The position numbers and the translations under genes are program-made. This document shows positions 1-7,346 of a stretch of DNA of 64,000 bases, in pieces. Numbering within the stretch: the first letter of the stretch is position 1; every line of letters starts with the position of its first letter. The notes under the pieces are model-generated. The model worked only from the letters and a program-made list of their open reading frames with translations. It did not search any database and was not told the origin of the DNA. Source of the stretch: Ferranicluibacter rubi (GTDB lineage Bacteria; Pseudomonadota; Alphaproteobacteria; Rhizobiales; Rhizobiaceae); the NCBI RefSeq assembly GCF_011603255.1, contig NZ_JAANCM010000001.1, positions 682,001 to 746,000 on the forward strand, written 5' to 3'.

Positions 1-52
1 GAACGAAACCCGGAATCACGCGTTCGTTACATGTCAAACAAGGGAACCCGTC

Positions 53-127
53 ATGAACAATATCATCTATATCGTCGGACTGGTCGTCGTCGTTCTCGCC
101 GTCCTATCGTTCTTCGGACTGCGCTGA
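53..127 (+). CDS. 24-residue hydrophobic microprotein
   Basis: A 25-codon frame encodes MNNIIYIVGLVVVVLAVLSF followed by FGLR. Residues 4-21 form one unbroken hydrophobic segment with a single C-terminal Arg, so it should be a single-pass inner-membrane peptide. An AAGGGAA Shine-Dalgarno-like stretch ends about 6 bases before the ATG, and a rho-independent terminator follows 27 bases after the stop, which together mark a complete small transcription unit. I do not recognise a family with a known function. It could be noise, but RBS, clean hydrophobic profile and own terminator argue otherwise. Confidence 0.6.
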   Translation: MNNIIYIVGLVVVVLAVLSFFGLR

Positions 128-154
128 GCCGGTATCGACCCGCCTGAAAGCCTG

Positions 155-179
155 AAAGCCCCGCTCGTCGGGGCTTTTT
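155..179 (+). terminator. rho-independent terminator of the microprotein gene
   Basis: The arms AAAGCCCC and GGGGCTTT enclose a 7-base loop and are followed by a short T run. It sits just after the stop of the 24-residue gene. Confidence 0.8.
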
Positions 180-261
180 GACGTTCATGCGCATCCGGTC
201 GAAGCCGGCGCATCGCAAACGATTTCTTCCGAAGTCCGGTTTCCGTGACAGGGGTTTTGCC

Positions 262-306
262 CTACAGCGCCGTGCGTCATACATGACGCACTCGGGTTCG
301 CTGTAG
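262..306. repeat. Nested intergenic palindrome, rhizobial type
   Basis: Outer arms CTACAGCG (262-269) and CGCTGTAG (299-306) enclose a second perfect palindrome, TGCGTCAT (273-280) and ATGACGCA (283-290). From memory, CTACAGCG...CGCTGTAG elements of this design are scattered in rhizobial intergenic regions. No gene is affected. Confidence 0.7.
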
Positions 307-320
307 AGCTTTATATCTGA

Positions 321-362
321 TGCATAATTCCTTAAATCGATTCCGATTTCAGGAATTATGCA
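321..362. repeat. Second intergenic palindrome, rhizobial type
   Basis: The arms TGCATAATTCCT (321-332) and AGGAATTATGCA (351-362) are perfect complements, and inside them AAATCG (334-339) pairs with CGATTT (344-349) around a 4-base loop. The element would fold into a nearly complete 42-nt hairpin. It is much more AT-rich than its surroundings. It lies 14 bases after the first palindrome, and the 128-465 gap holds nothing else I can identify. Confidence 0.7.
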
Positions 363-465
363 GTAGGGTTTCGCACCAGAGCCGCCTGATGCGGCATGGA
401 CCGCGGTAGACCAGAGTGACAGCGACGACATTTCCCCTCATCGGCCCTTCGTGCAGCCGACACCC

Positions 466-729
466 ATGAAAACGCAGGAAGATCTGGCGATCGCCGTCCA
501 GCGCATGCAGCAGCAATATGAGAGGGGCCGCATGGATCGCGACATCCTGCGGGGCTGGGTGCTCGGCCTTCCCTCCTATCCGCAGCCCCACGGCATGGCC
601 ATCGACGCCTTGAAAGCCTGGTTCACGATCCGGCAGAGCGACGTCACGCCGGAGATCCGCGCGCGCGATCTCGAGATGCTGGCAGCCGTTGCGGATGCCT
701 CGGTCGCCCGGATACCGAGCGGAATGTGA
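466..729 (+). CDS. Conserved-looking hypothetical protein, 87 aa
   Basis: The product starts MKTQEDLAIAVQRMQQQYER and is a soluble, mostly helical protein with no membrane segment. The motif RGWVLGLPSYPQPHGMAIDA in the middle is rich in Pro and Gly. I do not recognise the family. The ATG at 466 was chosen; an in-frame GTG lies 15 bases upstream, and neither has a clear Shine-Dalgarno, so the start is uncertain. Codon usage is typical of its neighbours and the opposite-strand frames over it look like shadows. Confidence 0.55.
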   Translation: MKTQEDLAIAVQRMQQQYERGRMDRDILRGWVLGLPSYPQPHGMAIDALKAWFTIRQSDVTPEIRARDLEMLAAVADASVARIPSGM

Positions 730-821
730 CATGCGCCTGTCTTGAAGGACGTGCGTTGCAGGATATGCTTTTCCCGGCGTTGCGGTGTAGACTGGGCAGA
801 AATTGAGAATGGCGAGGACCG

Positions 822-1091
822 ATGTCGAACGATAATGAACCGGAAATGGAGTATTCGGAGCTGTCCGGCGAGTTCACCGAAGACGGCGTGACCGTTCTGG
901 TCGATATCTCGCGACCGGCCGGCACGAATCTCGACTGGCAGATGCTGGTGCTGACGCAGGAAGAAGACGTGACCGAGTGGGAAGACCCGTTCCCGACCGA
1001 CCGCGAAGCCTTCGACGAGTTTCTCGCAACCGTTGCCCGCGAAGGCATCCGCTCCTTCTTCGGAGACGAAGAGCCGCCGACGCTTCAGTAG
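822..1091 (+). CDS. Acidic hypothetical protein, 89 aa
   Basis: A strongly acidic small protein (about a quarter Asp/Glu) starting MSNDNEPEMEYSELSGEFTE and ending SFFGDEEPPTLQ. It has no signal peptide or membrane segment. GAGGA lies 3-8 bases before the ATG, supporting the start. A rho-independent terminator follows at 1115-1146. I know similar short acidic proteins only as rhizobial hypotheticals; no function can be assigned. Confidence 0.7.
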   Translation: MSNDNEPEMEYSELSGEFTEDGVTVLVDISRPAGTNLDWQMLVLTQEEDVTEWEDPFPTDREAFDEFLATVAREGIRSFFGDEEPPTLQ

Positions 1092-1114
1092 GCCTGCACA
1101 TGGGACACTGACGG

Positions 1115-1146
1115 AACGGGAACGGCGTCGCTGCGGTTCCCGTTTT
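1115..1146 (+). terminator. rho-independent terminator
   Basis: AACGGGAAC (1115-1123) pairs with GTTCCCGTT (1136-1144) and a four-T run ends at 1146. It terminates the acidic hypothetical gene. Confidence 0.75.
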
Positions 1147-1195
1147 GACCAGTGCATTTCCGGTGAAGACCGGTTCACCGGAAATGCACTGGTCA
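1146..1195. repeat. Perfect 22-bp inverted repeat between convergent genes
   Basis: Positions 1146-1167 are the exact reverse complement of 1174-1195, with a 6-base loop (GACCGG). It abuts the preceding terminator and lies 63 bases past the 3' end of queC, which is on the other strand. It has no T run on either strand, so it may be a repeat element or an mRNA 3' stabiliser rather than a terminator. Confidence 0.8.
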
Positions 1196-1258
1196 GTTAT
1201 TTTTGCCGCATTGTCCGACGCCGAAGCGATCCCGCTTCGGCTGGAAATGCTCCAGATC

Positions 1259-1975
1259 TCAACGAACCTCTTCCGCCACGAACCGCCCGACCCCGCAGGC
1301 CTCCCGCCAGAAATCGGCATCCTCGTAGAGCGTTGGGTCCGCGACGCCGGCCAGATGGAAGGCTTCGCGTCGCTCCACGCAGGTGCCGCACCGTCCGCAA
1401 TGCACCTCCCCACCCTTGTAGCAGGACCATGTCCGCGCGAAAGGCGTGCCGTTGCCGGCACCGTCCGTGACGATGTCGGCTTTCGAGCGTTCGACATAGG
1501 GTGCGTAGAGCGTCACCGCGGCATAGCCGTCCAGCGCGTGGTTCTGCATGGTCTGGAACGACCGGATGAAATCGGGCCGGCAATCGGGGTAGATGAAGTG
1601 ATCGCCGCCATGAACGGCGACGGCGACGGCATCCAGCGTCTGCGCGGCCGCAAGCCCGAAGGCGATCGTGAGCATGATGGCATTGCGGTTCGGCACCACC
1701 GTCGCCTTCATCGTCTCCTGCGCATAATGCCCGTCCGGCACCGCGATATCGTCCGTCAGCGCCGAGCCGGTCAGATGCGCGCCGATCGGCCCGATGTCGA
1801 TGAGATGATGGGGCACATCAAGCCTCCGCGCCGCCTCGGCCGCAAAGTCCAGCTCCCGGCGATGGCGCTGCCCGTAGTCGAAGGACAGGAGGCCGGCGAG
1901 ATGATGGTCGCGCGCCACGTGATGGGCGAGCGTGACGGAGTCCAGTCCGCCGGAGCAGACGACGAGCGTTTTCAT
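1259..1975 (-). CDS. queC: 7-cyano-7-deazaguanine synthase QueC
   Basis: The enzyme converts 7-carboxy-7-deazaguanine to preQ0 with ATP and ammonia, on the path to queuosine in tRNA or deazaguanine in DNA. The 238-residue product begins MKTLVVCSGGLDS, with the PP-loop SGGLDS at residues 8-13. A zinc site is visible as Cys185, Cys193, Cys196 and Cys199 in CYKGGEVHCGRCGTC. Length and motifs are complete. The ATG at 1975 was chosen because the protein then starts directly at the conserved N-terminal strand; an upstream extension of 31 residues is not conserved in character. No queD, queE or queF is in the window, and I saw no preQ1 riboswitch in the 199-bp gap upstream. Confidence 0.95.
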   Translation of the reverse strand: MKTLVVCSGGLDSVTLAHHVARDHHLAGLLSFDYGQRHRRELDFAAEAARRLDVPHHLIDIGPIGAHLTGSALTDDIAVPDGHYAQETMKATVVPNRNAIMLTIAFGLAAAQTLDAVAVAVHGGDHFIYPDCRPDFIRSFQTMQNHALDGYAAVTLYAPYVERSKADIVTDGAGNGTPFARTWSCYKGGEVHCGRCGTCVERREAFHLAGVADPTLYEDADFWREACGVGRFVAEEVR

Positions 1976-2174
1976 GGAGAGCGTTCCCTTGTTTTGACCG
2001 GGTGGGGCTGCGACCGGCATTGGACGTGGCGCAACTGCGCCGTCCTCGACAAGCGTACACTGCCGCATTTTTCCGCGGGGATAAAGTTCGCACGGCCGAT
2101 GTTTTTAAAGGCTTGCGCTTTTTTCAGAATGGCATTCCGGTCGCCAGACGATCCCGCTGCGACCGCCGTTCTCC

Positions 2175-3707
2175 TCACGCGGCACTGGTCATGCGGTCTC
2201 CGGCGATACGGTAGGATATGGCTTCGGCGATGTGGATGCGGCCGACCGTCGGGCGGGCGTCGAGGTCGGCCAGCGTCCGGGCGACCTTGAGGACGCGGTG
2301 GTAGGCGCGCGCGGAAAACGTCATCCGTTCGGCCGCCTCGCGCAGAAGCTGGAGGCCGCCGGCATCGGGTTCGGCAAGCGTCTCGATCATCGATGTGGTG
2401 CAGCGCGCGTTGGAGGTGATCTTCGGCATGCCGAAGGCGATGAAGCGGTCGATCTGGAGCGCCCGTGCATGGGCCACGCGGGCCGCGACGACAGCACTGG
2501 TTTCGGCGGTCGCCGGGCGGATGAGGTCGGCCGCAGACACCGCGGGAACGTGGATGCGGATGTCGATCCGGTCCATCAGCGGGCCGGAGATGCGCGCCTG
2601 ATAGTCGCCGGCGCAGCGCGGGCCCCGTGCGCAGCTGTGCCCCGGTTCGCCCGCCATGCCGCAGCGGCACGGGTTCATGGCGGCGACCAGCTGGATGGCG
2701 GCGGGATAGCTGACGCGATGATTGGCCCGCGCGATGATGCATTCGCCGGTTTCGAGCGGCTGACGCAGCGCGTCCAGCGCCTGCGGCGTGAACTCCGGGA
2801 ATTCGTCGAGGAACAGCACGCCGTTATGGGCGAGCGAGGCCTCGCCCGGCCGGGCGCGAAGACCGCCGCCGACGAGGGCCGCCATGGTGGCGGAGTGATG
2901 CGGCGTGCGGAAGGGCCGGCGATCCGAGAGCTTGCCGCCCGGCAGCTGCCCCGCGATCGAGTGGATCATCGAGACCTCCAGCAGTTCGCCCGGCGACAGC
3001 GGCGGCAGAATGGAGGGAAGGCGCGCGGCGAGCATCGATTTGCCAGAGCCGGGCGGGCCGACCATCAACAGATTGTGGTTTCCGGCCGCCGCCACTTCCA
3101 GCTCGCGCTTGGCGCTTTCCTGCCCCTTGATATCGGCGAGATCGGCCAAGTTGGCGGCCGTCGCGCGGATGGCCGGCTCCGGCCGGGTGAGCACCTGCGT
3201 GCCGCGAAAATGGTTGGCAAGCGCGATGAGGCTGCGGGGTGCGAGAATGTCGATCTCGGCACCGGCCCAGGCGGCCTCCGGCCCGCTGTCGGCCGGGCAG
3301 ATGAGGCCCTTGCCGATGGCGTTCGCACCGATGGCGGCGGGCAGCGCGCCGGCAACGGCGGCGATCGTGCCGTCGAGGTTCAGTTCGCCGATAACGACGT
3401 AGTCTGCGAGCGCATCCGACGGAATGGCGCCGAGCGCCGCCATCAGCCCGAGCGCGATTGCAAGGTCGAAATGGCTGCCTTCCTTCGGCAGGTCGGCGGG
3501 GGCGAGATTGATGGTCACGCGTTTGGGCGGCAGGGACAGGCCGGAGGCGTGGAGGGCGGCGTGCACCCGTTCCCGGCTTTCGGCCACTGCCTTGTCCGGC
3601 AGGCCGACGATCTGCACACCGACCTTGCCGGGCGCGACCATGACCTGCACATCGACCGGAACGCCCTCGATGCCCTGGAACGCCACCGTGCTGACCCGTG
3701 CCACCAT
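2175..3707 (-). CDS. comM: YifB/ComM family Mg-chelatase-like AAA+ ATPase
   Basis: 510 residues in the order typical of ComM: an N-terminal Lon-protease-like S5 fold (about 1-170), a magnesium-chelatase-type AAA+ core with Walker A GPPGSGKS at residues 217-224 and Walker B-like LFLDEFPEF, and a C-terminal Mg-chelatase lid containing FSARAYHRVLKVARTIADL-like sequence. A Cys-rich insert (NPCRCGMAGEPGHSCARGPRC) suits the family's zinc site. ComM is a hexameric branch-migration helicase in natural transformation (known in Vibrio), but it is widespread in bacteria not known to be competent. A good promoter lies at 3734-3762. No competence genes are nearby. Confidence 0.9.
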   Translation of the reverse strand: MVARVSTVAFQGIEGVPVDVQVMVAPGKVGVQIVGLPDKAVAESRERVHAALHASGLSLPPKRVTINLAPADLPKEGSHFDLAIALGLMAALGAIPSDALADYVVIGELNLDGTIAAVAGALPAAIGANAIGKGLICPADSGPEAAWAGAEIDILAPRSLIALANHFRGTQVLTRPEPAIRATAANLADLADIKGQESAKRELEVAAAGNHNLLMVGPPGSGKSMLAARLPSILPPLSPGELLEVSMIHSIAGQLPGGKLSDRRPFRTPHHSATMAALVGGGLRARPGEASLAHNGVLFLDEFPEFTPQALDALRQPLETGECIIARANHRVSYPAAIQLVAAMNPCRCGMAGEPGHSCARGPRCAGDYQARISGPLMDRIDIRIHVPAVSAADLIRPATAETSAVVAARVAHARALQIDRFIAFGMPKITSNARCTTSMIETLAEPDAGGLQLLREAAERMTFSARAYHRVLKVARTLADLDARPTVGRIHIAEAISYRIAGDRMTSAA

Positions 3708-3733
3708 ATTCCCGCTACTCCAACCGATGCGCT

Positions 3734-3762
3734 TATGAGACTTTCCTCACATTACACGTCAA
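3734..3762 (-). promoter_or_regulatory. Sigma-70-type promoter for comM
   Basis: On the minus strand TTGACG (3762-3757) and CTCATA (3739-3734) are separated by exactly 17 bases, 27 bases before the comM start. It matches the rhizobial TTGAC-N17-CTATA pattern reasonably. Confidence 0.6.
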
Positions 3763-3846
3763 CTGGAATAAAACAAGAACATTGGCGGAACGATTACAAT
3801 CGACCATGTCGGCAGGGTTGCAAACATCACAACCCGGCCGGTTTTA

Positions 3847-4806
3847 TCAGGCGCGCTTGCGCTCGATCGCATCCCAAAGCAGGCTGGCGATATCGGCGCC
3901 GCCGAAGTTCTTGACCTCGCGGATGCCGGTCGGAGACGTCACGTTGATCTCGGTCATGACGTCGCCGATGACGTCGATGCCGACCAGCAGGAAGCCGCGT
4001 TCGCGCAGAGCCGGGCCGATGCGGGCGCAGATCTCCCTCTCGCGTGCCGTCAGTTCGGTCGGCTCGGGCTTGCCGCCTGCATGCATGTTGGAACGGGCAT
4101 CGTGCTCGGCCGGCACGCGGTTGATGGCACCGACAGGCTCGCCATCGACGAGGATGATGCGCTTGTCGCCCTTGCGCACGGCCGGCAGGTATTCCTGCGC
4201 GATGAAGGGCTCGCGGAACATTTGTCCGAACATTTCGAGCAGCGAGGACATGTTGCGGTCGTCGCGGGTGGAGTGGAACACGCCGGCGCCGCCATTGCCG
4301 TAGAGCGGCTTCAGGATGATATCGCCCATTTCCTCGCGGAATTTGGCGATTTCGGCCGGATCGCGGGTGATCAGCGTCTTCGGCATCAGGTCGGGAAATT
4401 CGGTGACGAAAATCTTTTCCGGCGAATTGCGCACCCAGGCGGGGTCGTTCACCACCAGCGTCTTCGGGTGAATGCGCTCCAGCAAATGGGTCGAGGTGAT
4501 ATAGGCCATGTCGAAGGGCGGATCCTGGCGCAGGAGCACCACGTCCATGGTGGAGAGATCCAGCCGCTCGGGTTCACCGAGCGTGAAATGATCGCCCTTC
4601 ACGTCGCGCAGGGTCATCTGCTGCGCCGTGGCGTAGACCTGCCCGTCGCGCAGCGACAGCCGGTCCGGCGTGTAGTGAAACAGCCTGTAGCCGCGGTTCT
4701 GCGCCTCGAGACTCATCGCAAAGGTCGAATCGCCCGCGATATTGATGGTGGAGACGTGGTCCATCTGAACCGCGACATTCCGGAGTGCCGTCCTGGTGGC
4801 TGCCAT
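3847..4806 (-). CDS. gshB: Glutathione synthetase
   Basis: Ligates gamma-glutamylcysteine to glycine with ATP in the cytoplasm. The 319-residue protein shows the GshB N-terminal domain ([20 protein letters not shown], about residues 14-33) followed by an ATP-grasp fold with the glycine-rich loop [12 protein letters not shown], the acidic metal-binding region and the closing [19 protein letters not shown]. Length is normal for the family. The start at 4806 gives a short [11 protein letters not shown] leader; an alternative start is Met15, but that would trim the first strand. It is transcribed toward comM with 139 bp between them. Confidence 0.95.
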   Translation of the reverse strand: MAATRTALRNVAVQMDHVSTINIAGDSTFAMSLEAQNRGYRLFHYTPDRLSLRDGQVYATAQQMTLRDVKGDHFTLGEPERLDLSTMDVVLLRQDPPFDMAYITSTHLLERIHPKTLVVNDPAWVRNSPEKIFVTEFPDLMPKTLITRDPAEIAKFREEMGDIILKPLYGNGGAGVFHSTRDDRNMSSLLEMFGQMFREPFIAQEYLPAVRKGDKRIILVDGEPVGAINRVPAEHDARSNMHAGGKPEPTELTAREREICARIGPALRERGFLLVGIDVIGDVMTEINVTSPTGIREVKNFGGADIASLLWDAIERKRA

Positions 4807-4923
4807 TGTCTTCCCTCGGTCAACGACCCGCCTTCATCGCAGGCGGGCCTCATGACGTAGGACGGGAAGAGCCCGAACGCAACGGCGGAACGCCGCGCAA
4901 ACGGGCGAAAGTCGCCGGGTCCC

Positions 4924-5460
4924 TCAGGCGGCAAGCGCCGCCTTGGGGGCTTCGCCGCGCAGAAGGTCGCGCAGGCGATAGGCCATGACGACGGGTTCGG
5001 GGAATTTCTTGCGGCAGAAGGCGATCTTGCGGACATAGGTCTCGATGCGCCAGTTGGCCCAGGTGCCGCCGTTGAAGAAGCCGATATCGCCGGCGCGCAG
5101 CGTCGTCTCGGTGCCGTCCTCGGCCGTCACATGCACCTCGCCTTCGAGGATCACGACCGTCTCGTCCCAGCCGAAATACCAGTTGAACTCGCCGGCCGTG
5201 CAATCCCACATGGCGGTGACGGCGGCATCGTCGTGGCTGCGCGAATGCTCGGCCAGACGGGCGACCGGCGTACCTGCGACGATCCAGTCCGGATTGATCG
5301 GGGCCGGCAGCATGGGCAGGTCCATCGCGGGCGACGCGATCATCGCGTGCCTGCGGGCCGCCTGTTTCCCCTGCTGTTTCGATATGCCGAGCCTCGGCGA
5401 AAGCGGTGTCACCCGCACCGCAACCGCCATCAATTCCGCAAAAAGCATCTTCAGCGCCAT
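4924..5460 (-). CDS. Cupin domain protein
   Basis: 178 residues with one cupin barrel in the C-terminal two thirds. Visible motifs are GEFNWYFGWDETVVILEGEVHV and LRAGDIGFFNGGTWANWRIE, which resemble the Cupin_3 (DUF861) type found in ureidoglycine aminohydrolase-like proteins; the canonical metal histidines of cupin motif 1 are missing, so a metalloenzyme role is doubtful. The first 39 residues are basic and irregular, so the true start could be the internal Met at about residue 40. It lies 117 bp upstream of gshB on the same strand. Substrate unknown. Confidence 0.75.
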   Translation of the reverse strand: MALKMLFAELMAVAVRVTPLSPRLGISKQQGKQAARRHAMIASPAMDLPMLPAPINPDWIVAGTPVARLAEHSRSHDDAAVTAMWDCTAGEFNWYFGWDETVVILEGEVHVTAEDGTETTLRAGDIGFFNGGTWANWRIETYVRKIAFCRKKFPEPVVMAYRLRDLLRGEAPKAALAA

Positions 5461-5613
5461 GTCATCCCCTCGGGCATCGATCCTGTCCTGAAAGGGACAT
5501 TAGCCAGGAGGCACAAAGACAGCATTGAAGGGATTGCTCGCATTTGAGCGATTGCAGACATTGCCACCATCCGACGACCAACCGTCGTCAATTTGCCGCA
5601 TGTCGATGGCCTA

Positions 5614-5676
5614 AAGATGCGGCATCATTATTTGAAGATTCGGCATCATCAAGAGAAGATGCGGCATCATCACGAG
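5614..5676. repeat. Three tandem 21-bp repeats before a secreted-protein gene
   Basis: Units begin at 5614, 5635 and 5656, each 21 bp, with the shared core AAGATGCGGCATCAT (one mismatch in the middle unit). The core contains GATGC-G-GCATC, a hyphenated palindrome, so three symmetric sites lie two helical turns apart and end 8 bases before the ATG at 5685. An in-frame upstream TTG at 5544 would translate them as degenerate seven-residue EDAASSR repeats, but that start has no Shine-Dalgarno. Confidence 0.8.
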
Positions 5677-5684
5677 GACCCTCC

Positions 5685-6191
5685 ATGCATCACCGCGCCT
5701 TCGCCTCCCTCGCCGTCTCCGCCGCCCTGCTCGCCGGAAGCTTCGCCGTTCCAAACGCAGCACGCGCGCAGGACGCGCCCTATGTCGACGATCGTTCGGA
5801 CGGGGCAAAGCTCGTCCAGTCGCTCTACAATGCGATCGCGCGCAAGGAATATGCGCGCGCCTATGCCTATTTCGGCGACAAGCCGCCGGCCGGCGACTAT
5901 GCGAGCTTCGTCCTCGGCTACAAGAACACGGTCGATGTCGAGGTAAAGACCGGCGTCGTGACGCAGGAGGGTGCGGCCGGCAGCCTCTACGCACCGGTGC
6001 CCGTTGCCGTCCGCTCGGTGGACAAGGATGGGAAGGAGCGCGTCTTTGCCGGATGCTACGTGACGCGCATCGTCAACGCCGCCATTCAGGAGCCGCCGTT
6101 CACGCCGCTGCATATCGAGAGCGCGGAACTCGGCGAGGTGAAGACACCCTTTGCCGAAGCGGTCCCGAAGGTCTGCCATTCACCGTCGTAA
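5685..6191 (+). CDS. Secreted hypothetical protein, NTF2-like in character
   Basis: 168 residues with a clear Sec signal peptide (MHHRAFASLAVSAALLAGSF, cleavage likely after AARA at about residue 26). The mature part has the helix GAKLVQSLYNAIARKEYARAYAYF followed by beta-rich sequence, an arrangement reminiscent of small NTF2/SnoaL-like folds, but no family is recognised with confidence. Two Cys remain in the mature protein (AGCYVTRI and the C-terminal KVC), which could form a disulfide in the periplasm. GAGGA just before the ATG supports this start over the TTG at 5544. It is preceded by three phased 21-bp repeats and followed by a rhizobial intergenic repeat. Confidence 0.7.
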   Translation: MHHRAFASLAVSAALLAGSFAVPNAARAQDAPYVDDRSDGAKLVQSLYNAIARKEYARAYAYFGDKPPAGDYASFVLGYKNTVDVEVKTGVVTQEGAAGSLYAPVPVAVRSVDKDGKERVFAGCYVTRIVNAAIQEPPFTPLHIESAELGEVKTPFAEAVPKVCHSPS

Positions 6192-6239
6192 GAGCAAATC
6201 CAGCAAAAGTGCGAAGCGGTTTTGCGTCCGGAGTTGCGT
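6192..6239. repeat. Rhizobial intergenic repeat, AGAGCAA type
   Basis: The stretch begins GAGCAAATCCAGCAAAAGTG and continues with GCGAAGCGGTTTTGCGTCCG. From memory this layout (AGAGCA..., AAGTGnGAAGCGGTTTT, ...TTGCG) is a very common dispersed element between rhizobial genes. It lies directly after the stop of the secreted-protein gene and overlaps no gene. Confidence 0.6.
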
Positions 6240-6263
6240 GAAAAGAGACCAGACCTTACCGGA

Positions 6264-7208
6264 TCAGGGCCCCGCGCGGCGGCGTTCCAGAAACTGACGG
6301 CGCTCGAACAGCACGACGACGACGAGCGCCATCAGGAACGGGATGACGAGGTAGAACAGCCGGAAGATGACGAGGGCGGCCAGCACCGAGGCCGCATCGA
6401 TTTCCGGCAAAGCCGCGATGAAGATCAGCTCAAGCACGCCGATGCCGCCCGGCGCGTGTGACAGGAGGGCGGCCGAGAACGAGGCGAGGAACACCCCGAG
6501 CACGACCATGTAGCCGGGATTTCCGGCCTCCGGCAGCGCGAAATAGATGATGGCGGCAGCCCCGATCAGCTCCACCGGGGCGATCAGCAATTGCCGTACC
6601 GCCAGCGTCGGCCGCGGATATTCCAGATGGAACCACCGCGTGTGGATGGGCCTGAAGCGGATGAGACTTCCCAGAAGATAAAGGCCGATCAGCACGAGAA
6701 TGGCGATCGCCGTGGAAATCGAGGCTCCGAGCGGAATGACGGCGGAGAAGCGATCGACGATCTCCGGCTCGATCAGAAGCACGATCGCCGACAGCGTCAG
6801 CGTGCCCAGCACGAAGGTCAGCGAGCAGAAGGCGACGAGAACGCCGGTTTCGCTGACGCTCAACCCCCTCGACCCGTAGGCCCGGTAGCGCACGACGGCG
6901 CCCGAGAACACGGAGGCCCCGATGGTGTGCGACAGCGCATAGGCGGTGAACGAGCAGACGGTGATGAAGGTCAGCGACAGCCGCCGGCCGAGATGTTCGA
7001 GCGCCAGATGGTCGTAGGCTGCAAGCGCCGCATAGGCCACCAATGTGGCGCCGGCCGCCAGCAGCCAGCTCTTCAGCGGCACGGCCTCGAAGCTCGCCAG
7101 GAACTCGTCGAGCGAAAGCCCGCGCAGCTCATGATAAAGCCCGTAAAGCGAAAACAGGATGGCCGCCAGCCCGACGGCCGGCCAGATCAGGGCGCGGATC
7201 GTCTTCAT
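6264..7208 (-). CDS. Polytopic membrane protein, lysyl-PG synthase/flippase-like domain
   Basis: 314 residues with about eight membrane helices, including a start at MKTIRALIWPAVGLAAILFS and a basic end FERRQFLERRRAGP. The conserved-looking SFTAYALSHTIGASVFSGAVVRYRAY and SHAPGGIGVLELIFI are typical of the UPF0104 / lysylphosphatidylglycerol synthetase membrane domain (the MprF flippase half). The aminoacyl-transferase half is absent, as in many stand-alone members, so a role in lipid or polyprenyl-lipid translocation is only an inference. It lies downstream of the peptidase gene on the same strand, 138 bp apart. Confidence 0.85.
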   Translation of the reverse strand: MKTIRALIWPAVGLAAILFSLYGLYHELRGLSLDEFLASFEAVPLKSWLLAAGATLVAYAALAAYDHLALEHLGRRLSLTFITVCSFTAYALSHTIGASVFSGAVVRYRAYGSRGLSVSETGVLVAFCSLTFVLGTLTLSAIVLLIEPEIVDRFSAVIPLGASISTAIAILVLIGLYLLGSLIRFRPIHTRWFHLEYPRPTLAVRQLLIAPVELIGAAAIIYFALPEAGNPGYMVVLGVFLASFSAALLSHAPGGIGVLELIFIAALPEIDAASVLAALVIFRLFYLVIPFLMALVVVVLFERRQFLERRRAGP

Positions 7209-7346
7209 GCAGGTCTTTTTCGGTCCGGCGGAGGCAGTCTCGACGTCATACGGGTCATGAGACCATCGCCACCCGGCCGGGTCAAGGGCGTCCCGGCCGG
7301 CGGCGCCTTCACAATATCTTGAGATTTCAACGTGTCAGCACCGCGT

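Noticed and set aside
1976-2174. Possible preQ1 riboswitch upstream of queC
   Set aside because: Neither a preQ1-I hairpin with its A-rich tail nor a class II pattern could be found.
5614-5676. CRISPR-like repeat array
   Set aside because: Units are directly tandem with no spacers and are only 21 bp; no cas genes are near.
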